Below are positions 59,921 to 64,000 of a stretch of DNA of 64,000 bases, one piece after another (position 1 is the first letter of the stretch; each line of letters starts with the position of its first letter). A program made the translations under genes and the position numbers. Origin of the DNA: Snodgrassella alvi (GTDB lineage Bacteria; Pseudomonadota; Gammaproteobacteria; Burkholderiales; Neisseriaceae). The notes beneath the pieces are model-generated. The model ran no database searches. It was not told the DNA's origin and worked only from the letters and a program-made list of their open reading frames with translations. The DNA lies in the NCBI RefSeq assembly GCF_002777855.1, contig NZ_MEIK01000040.1:62001-126000 (forward strand), read 5' to 3'.

Positions 59921-60661
59921 TTATCCAACTGCCTTCTGACAATGCATAACCATCTCCTGTAACATCCACGGCTGCAACAGCTGAATATGTTTATGCTCCA
60001 CCTTGATCCAGCCTTCTTGCTGGAATTTCGACAAAGTACGACTTACCGTTTCCAGCTTTAGTCCCAGATAGCTGCCAATTTCTTCACGTGACATCCGCAA
60101 AATAAAATCATTGGCCGCAAATCCACGGAAACTCAAGCGATGCGACAAATTAACCAAAAAGCCGGCCAAACGTTCTTCTGCACGCATATTGCCCAGCATT
60201 AGCATCAGTTCCTGTGTGCGGAGAATTTCCTGACTCATCAAACGATAGAAATGTATCTGCAATGAAGGCAACAAACTACCGGCATCCTCCATATTATTAA
60301 ACGGCAGCTCACACACCTCACTATCTTCCAGCGCCACCGCATCACAGCCATGATTGTTGTTACAAATACCATCCAGACCCAGCAGTTCACCAGACATAAA
60401 AAAACCAGTTACCTGATCCCGCCCATCCTGACTATTGACTATCGTTTTAAAAAAGCCGGTACGCACAGCAAAAATCGCTGTGAATGGTTCACCGGCACGA
60501 AACAGATATTCACCTTTTTTCAGGCGACGGCTCTGGCGGATAATTGCACCCAGATCAGTGAGTTCACGTTCCTTCAGCATCACCGGCATACAAAGAATAT
60601 GCAAAGAACATTTCTCACACAGTTTTTGAACTATTTCGCCCTGTTTATGCAATCTGATCAT
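59921..60661 (-). CDS. fnr: Oxygen-sensing regulator FNR
   Basis: The 246-residue CRP-family regulator has the three N-terminal [4Fe-4S] ligands Cys15, Cys18 and Cys24 (CEKCSLHILC, spaced as in E. coli) and the fourth, Cys117, in DSEVCELPF. The cluster makes it active only without oxygen. The HTH near residue 190 reads MSREEIGSYLGLKLETVSRTL, with the recognition residues Glu, Ser and Arg in ETVSR that contact TTGAT. It is divergent from hemN with a near-consensus FNR site 57 bases upstream of its start. Confidence 0.95.
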   Translation of the reverse strand: MIRLHKQGEIVQKLCEKCSLHILCMPVMLKERELTDLGAIIRQSRRLKKGEYLFRAGEPFTAIFAVRTGFFKTIVNSQDGRDQVTGFFMSGELLGLDGICNNNHGCDAVALEDSEVCELPFNNMEDAGSLLPSLQIHFYRLMSQEILRTQELMLMLGNMRAEERLAGFLVNLSHRLSFRGFAANDFILRMSREEIGSYLGLKLETVSRTLSKFQQEGWIKVEHKHIQLLQPWMLQEMVMHCQKAVG

Positions 60662-60717
60662 AATTAATTTATTAAATACCGGTTATTTTCTGAGAAAGAA
60701 CATCTATAACAAACACA

Positions 60718-60731
60718 TTGACACAAATCAA
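60718..60731. promoter_or_regulatory. FNR box
   Basis: TTGAC-ACAA-ATCAA matches the FNR consensus TTGAT-N4-ATCAA at 9 of 10 positions. It is 57 bases before the fnr start and 196 before hemN, so it could serve autoregulation of fnr, activation of hemN, or both. Confidence 0.75.
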
Positions 60732-60926
60732 AATTATTTAAAACAATCATTCACTATACTGACATAATCAATTGAAATTTGCATCAGACCCTGTTCTAAT
60801 GCAGAATAGACCTGATATGTAGCCAATGCTTTACTTTACTCGCGCATGTGCTTATTCTACCACAAATAATTATCACTCTTATCTATTTCCACCGAGCTTG
60901 CACGCTAGAATAATCACTACCAACAT

Positions 60927-62312
60927 ATGAACACACGACGCTTCAACATCGAATTTGACCGCAACCTCATCGCATCCCTACCATCATCCGGCCCACGCTA
61001 CACATCCTACCCCACAGCAGACCGCTTCAACACCAGCTTTACCGCAGACCAATTAAAGTCTACCTTACAACAAAACATCGGCATACAGCCTGTATCGCTG
61101 TACGTACACGTTCCGTTCTGCAATACCATATGCTATTACTGCGGCTGCAATAAAATCATTACCAAAGACACCAGCCGTGCTGATCTCTATATTCAGTATC
61201 TAGACAAAGAGCTGGCTTTACTGGCTCAGAATTGGCGGGGTAAGCCTTTACTGGCACAACTGCATTTCGGCGGAGGTACGCCCACCTTCCTCAATAACGA
61301 GCAGCTAAGCCACATCTTTGCCAGCATCAGCCGCTACTTCACACTCACAACAGACGGCGAATATTCAATCGAAATAGACCCACGTAAAGTTACCGCAGAT
61401 ACCGTTGCCCATCTGGGCAAACTTGGTTTTAACCGAATGAGCGTCGGTATTCAGGATTTCAATCCAGCCGTACAGCAAGCGGTTAACCGCATTCAGAGCG
61501 AAGCCGAAACTCGGGACGTCATCGAAGCCGCGCGCTGTAATGGCTTTCACTCAGTCAGTGTAGACTTAATCTACGGCCTACCGCATCAGACAGAAGCATC
61601 TATGCACTGCACACTCAAACACGTGCTGGAACTAAAGCCGGATCGTATCGCCATGTATCACTATGCCCACCTGCCACATCTGTTTAAACCACAACGGCGC
61701 ATAGATACCAACGCAGTACCAGACAGCAGAGTCAAACTGGATATTCTGCAAAACACCGTTCAGTACCTGCTGGAACAAGGCTACATTTTTATCGGTATGG
61801 ATCATTTTGCCAGACCAACCGACGAACTGGCCATCGCTCTGTCAGAGGGACGTCTGCAACGCAATTTTCAAGGGTATTCTACGCATGCTGATTGCGATTT
61901 AATTGCTATAGGGGTGTCCAGCATTAGCAAAATTGCCAACATTTATAGCCAGAATGAAAAAGAACTCACAGCCTACTATCAAGCACTAGATGAAGACCGC
62001 CTACCGGTAATGCGTGGATACCAGCTCAACGCTGATGATATTCTGCGCCGGCAAGTCATACAGGATTTAATGTGTCGCTTCCAGCTCAGTTTTCAAGATT
62101 ACCGCGAAGCCATGCAGCAGCCTTTTCAAACCTATTTCGCAGCTGAACAGACTGATTTACAGCAACTTTCGCAATTAGGACTGCTCAACCTCTCGGATGA
62201 GCTACTTCAAGTTACCCCCAAAGGACGTCTGCTGATACGCAACATCGCCATGATATTTGACTACTACCTGCGACAAAAACGCACCGAAGCCCAATATTCG
62301 CGTACATTATAG
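60927..62312 (+). CDS. hemN: Oxygen-independent coproporphyrinogen III oxidase
   Basis: HemN is a radical-SAM enzyme making protoporphyrinogen IX in anaerobic haem synthesis. The 461 residues include the [4Fe-4S]/SAM motif CNTICYYCGC (Cys65, Cys69, Cys72, plus Cys74 typical of HemN), GPRYTSYPTADRF at the N terminus and LHFGGGTPTFLN. The SVGIQDFNPAVQQAVNRIQ and SVDLIYGLPHQT stretches follow. The FNR box upstream explains anaerobic expression. Confidence 0.96.
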   Translation: MNTRRFNIEFDRNLIASLPSSGPRYTSYPTADRFNTSFTADQLKSTLQQNIGIQPVSLYVHVPFCNTICYYCGCNKIITKDTSRADLYIQYLDKELALLAQNWRGKPLLAQLHFGGGTPTFLNNEQLSHIFASISRYFTLTTDGEYSIEIDPRKVTADTVAHLGKLGFNRMSVGIQDFNPAVQQAVNRIQSEAETRDVIEAARCNGFHSVSVDLIYGLPHQTEASMHCTLKHVLELKPDRIAMYHYAHLPHLFKPQRRIDTNAVPDSRVKLDILQNTVQYLLEQGYIFIGMDHFARPTDELAIALSEGRLQRNFQGYSTHADCDLIAIGVSSISKIANIYSQNEKELTAYYQALDEDRLPVMRGYQLNADDILRRQVIQDLMCRFQLSFQDYREAMQQPFQTYFAAEQTDLQQLSQLGLLNLSDELLQVTPKGRLLIRNIAMIFDYYLRQKRTEAQYSRTL

Positions 62313-62446
62313 CGAGTTGAAGACATCAGCAAGCACTCGTTTACCCGTTGCAAAGCTAATGTTGCCAGAATTAATAAAAGCAACTGCAGCTAGGGTTTGC
62401 TTTTACTGAATAATAAATAATTTTAACTGTTAAATTCATTCAGTTC

Positions 62447-62659
62447 CTAGGGCAAATCACGACGTTTGTAAACAGGTTTTAACTTTTTTTCATTGCGCAG
62501 TTCCTGAGCTGCCCAACGTACATCGTACTGCCACGTGTAAAGCAAACTTCCTGATGCTTTTAATTCATGCTCATATTTATCCCATATATATTTACTCACA
62601 TCTTTAGGCCAACCGGTTCCACCAAAACTATTCAGAGCTTCGATCACCCATAATTTCAT
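62447..62659 (-). CDS. Small winged-helix-like hypothetical protein
   Basis: The ~70-residue protein starting MKLWVIEALNSFGGTGWPKD has a helix-turn pattern followed by WQYDVRWAAQELRNEKKLKP. This resembles the N-terminal winged helix of Mrr-type restriction proteins, where the same order of a Gly-rich turn and a WA..L..... stretch is found. It is too short to carry a nuclease domain. The start is one of two ATGs in frame (62686 is the other); AAGAG precedes this one. Its gene sits alone between hemN and the Nudix gene. Function unknown. Confidence 0.6.
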   Translation of the reverse strand: MKLWVIEALNSFGGTGWPKDVSKYIWDKYEHELKASGSLLYTWQYDVRWAAQELRNEKKLKPVYKRRDLP

Positions 62660-62733
62660 TTTTTCTCTTTTAACCATCTCGTACATTCATCGCTTCTGGC
62701 TATTTACACACAAAACATATATATATTATATAA

Positions 62734-63390
62734 ATGCACATATTAGCCAATATCATGTTTCCCACAACAGACAGCCTCAAACGATTCTTGCATTACGCCA
62801 GTAATCATACAACTGCGCATACGCTACTAAACCAATCCCAGCAATCCTTGCGTCAGTTATCAATTACCTATCGACAAGCTGCAGTCCTAATGCCCTTCGA
62901 CTGGAATCAAGGCACGCCACAAATCTGGCTCAGTCAGCGCAGTCAGCAGTTGCGGCTGCATAGCGGACAAATTGCTTTTCCTGGTGGACAACTGGAAGCT
63001 AATGAAACCCCAATCTGCGCCGCACTGCGCGAAAGTAAAGAAGAAATCGGATTGATTTCCAGCCAGTGGCATCTGGCGGGCACACTACCACCTTGTTATC
63101 TACCCAGCGGATTCAAAGTCGTGCCAGTACTGGCCTGGAGTAAAGCTCAATTACAGTGGCAAGCCAATCAGGCTGAAGTTAGTGACATATTTGCTGTGCC
63201 CCTTTCCATTGTTCTGGATAGTAGTCTGTATCAGCAAAGCACTTTTCAATACCACCAACTTTGGCTTCCAGTTTATCATTTACACCATCAGCAACGGCAT
63301 ATATGGGGAGCCACCGCAGCTATGTTACTGCACATGGCGCAATGTTATCAGGCATGGTGCAGCAGCAGGCCAGTGGCATCAGTCAGATAA
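62734..63390 (+). CDS. Nudix hydrolase, CoA pyrophosphatase type (NudL-like)
   Basis: The 218-residue protein carries a Nudix box GGQLEANETPICAALRESKE ending EEIGL, with the metal-binding Glu residues, near residue 85. The preceding RQAAVLMPF and the LRLHSGQIAFPGGQLE stretch are typical of CoA-hydrolysing enzymes. They cleave CoA to phosphopantetheine and 3',5'-ADP. A start at 62755 (MFPTTDS) is also possible. Its last 12 bases overlap the end of the convergent nnrE gene. Confidence 0.85.
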   Translation: MHILANIMFPTTDSLKRFLHYASNHTTAHTLLNQSQQSLRQLSITYRQAAVLMPFDWNQGTPQIWLSQRSQQLRLHSGQIAFPGGQLEANETPICAALRESKEEIGLISSQWHLAGTLPPCYLPSGFKVVPVLAWSKAQLQWQANQAEVSDIFAVPLSIVLDSSLYQQSTFQYHQLWLPVYHLHHQQRHIWGATAAMLLHMAQCYQAWCSSRPVASVR

Positions 63391-63999
63391 GTCAATGCAC
63401 TGTATCTCACCACATAAAGGCACTGCCTGTGCCAAACAGTGTGCCGGTTTTAATGCCTGAAAAGCATAAGTCAGCTGTGCCTGAAAACTGCCAGCAGCTA
63501 CTTTATCCCCATCTCCGGCCACACCACTGGGTATATCCAGTGTCACTCTGAATACACTGGCTTGCGCTACTGTAGCAAAACACTGCCTTACCACCTCAGG
63601 CAGCTCACCTCTGAATCCAGTTCCATACACCGCATCCACTATCAGCTGCATTTCTGGCAACACTTTGTTTAACTGCATAGTCTCGGCATAAACCACCGCT
63701 GCAGGCAATCGAGCCCTATTTACCTCTGCCAGAGGTGACAATTGCTGCCCTTGCAACCACATAATTGTTACCGGCCAGTGGTGTTCGGACAATATACGAG
63801 CCAGCACCAGACCATCACCGGCATTATTACCTCTACCACAAAGTACCAGCGTATGCTGAGGATAAGAAAAACGGTTTATCAAATCAGCAGCGGCGCGACT
63901 GCCAGCATGTTCCATCATTCGGGCATAGCTCAGACCAGTTCGGTTTTGCTCATCTTCCCATGCCTTCATCTTTGCTACAGTCCATATCAGAGCAGACAT
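63379..63999 (-). CDS. nnrE: NAD(P)HX epimerase, single-domain (NnrE / YjeF N-terminal)
   Basis: NnrE epimerises damaged hydrated NAD(P)H (NAD(P)HX) so the dehydratase can repair it. The 206 residues begin MSALIWTVAKMKAWEDEQNR and carry RMMEHAGSRAAADLI, LVLCGRGNNAGDGLVLARIL, LIVDAVYGTGFRGE and LDIPSGVAGDGDKV. The C-terminal dehydratase domain of E. coli YjeF is absent, so this is the epimerase alone. The start codon is at the window's very edge, so a longer protein cannot be ruled out. Confidence 0.88.
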   Translation of the reverse strand: MSALIWTVAKMKAWEDEQNRTGLSYARMMEHAGSRAAADLINRFSYPQHTLVLCGRGNNAGDGLVLARILSEHHWPVTIMWLQGQQLSPLAEVNRARLPAAVVYAETMQLNKVLPEMQLIVDAVYGTGFRGELPEVVRQCFATVAQASVFRVTLDIPSGVAGDGDKVAAGSFQAQLTYAFQALKPAHCLAQAVPLCGEIQCIDLSD

Positions 64000-64000
64000 A

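Overview
The window is a stretch of bacterial chromosome from the Neisseriaceae (Betaproteobacteria). The gene orders accB-accC, rpsP-rimM-trmD-rplS, folC-SPOR-cvpA-purF and fur/bamE/dapB, the proton-translocating transhydrogenase and the FNR-hemN pair all fit that family. The moderate-to-low GC, the AT-rich intergenic gaps and the near absence of Neisseria-type uptake sequences point away from Neisseria itself. A Snodgrassella-like gut symbiont is my best guess, but this is inferred from general character and not from a database comparison. I see no rRNA or tRNA genes, no CRISPR array and no intact insertion sequence.

Layout. 1-8.2 kb holds an alcohol dehydrogenase tail, a six-gene leftward operon (unknown gene, YgfX-like, folC, SPOR protein, cvpA, purF), a D-2-hydroxyacid-type FAD dehydrogenase and rnhA. 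8.2-15 kb holds a tiny Cys protein, groES-groEL with a possible heat-shock promoter, an rpoE-type sigma factor without an adjacent anti-sigma gene, and overlapping accA-tilS. 15-18.4 kb holds the ribosome operon rpsP-rimM-trmD-rplS and purM. 18.4-24.9 kb holds hydrolases, a YdcA-like exported peptide, a thioredoxin-like ferredoxin, a spermidine-synthase-like protein, a nitroreductase and purC. 25-29.7 kb holds a yqjD-yqjE-yqjK-like membrane operon, dapD, aat, fur, bamE and dapB.

29.7-36.1 kb is the accessory stretch. It is AT-rich and sparsely coding. It carries a two-gene module (an uncharacterised protein plus an XRE-HTH/ImmA-IrrE metallopeptidase), a four-helix cytosolic copper-storage-like protein, a TraR/DksA-type zinc-finger protein behind a Fur-box-like site, an orphan phage-type S24 repressor, and a 1.2 kb gene-free gap. 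The two-gene module is the best candidate here for an undescribed system.

36-64 kb is again core genome: moaC/mogA, pntAB, a Fur-box-controlled siderophore-binding lipoprotein next to a decayed membrane-protein gene, gloA-queA, aroQ-accB-accC-prmA, a zinc-ribbon protein with argA, yggX, a hexapeptide acyltransferase, ppk1, dut-coaBC, potABC followed by a PuuB-like oxidase, fnr/hemN sharing a near-consensus FNR box, a CoA-type Nudix hydrolase and a single-domain NAD(P)HX epimerase.

Functionally the window joins purine synthesis (purF, purM, purC), fatty-acid initiation (accA, accB, accC), lysine/peptidoglycan precursors (dapB, dapD), iron and oxygen regulation (fur, fnr, hemN, the siderophore-binding protein) and polyamine uptake with likely catabolism (potABC plus the oxidase). 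Many genes end at clear rho-independent hairpins, several placed between convergent genes.
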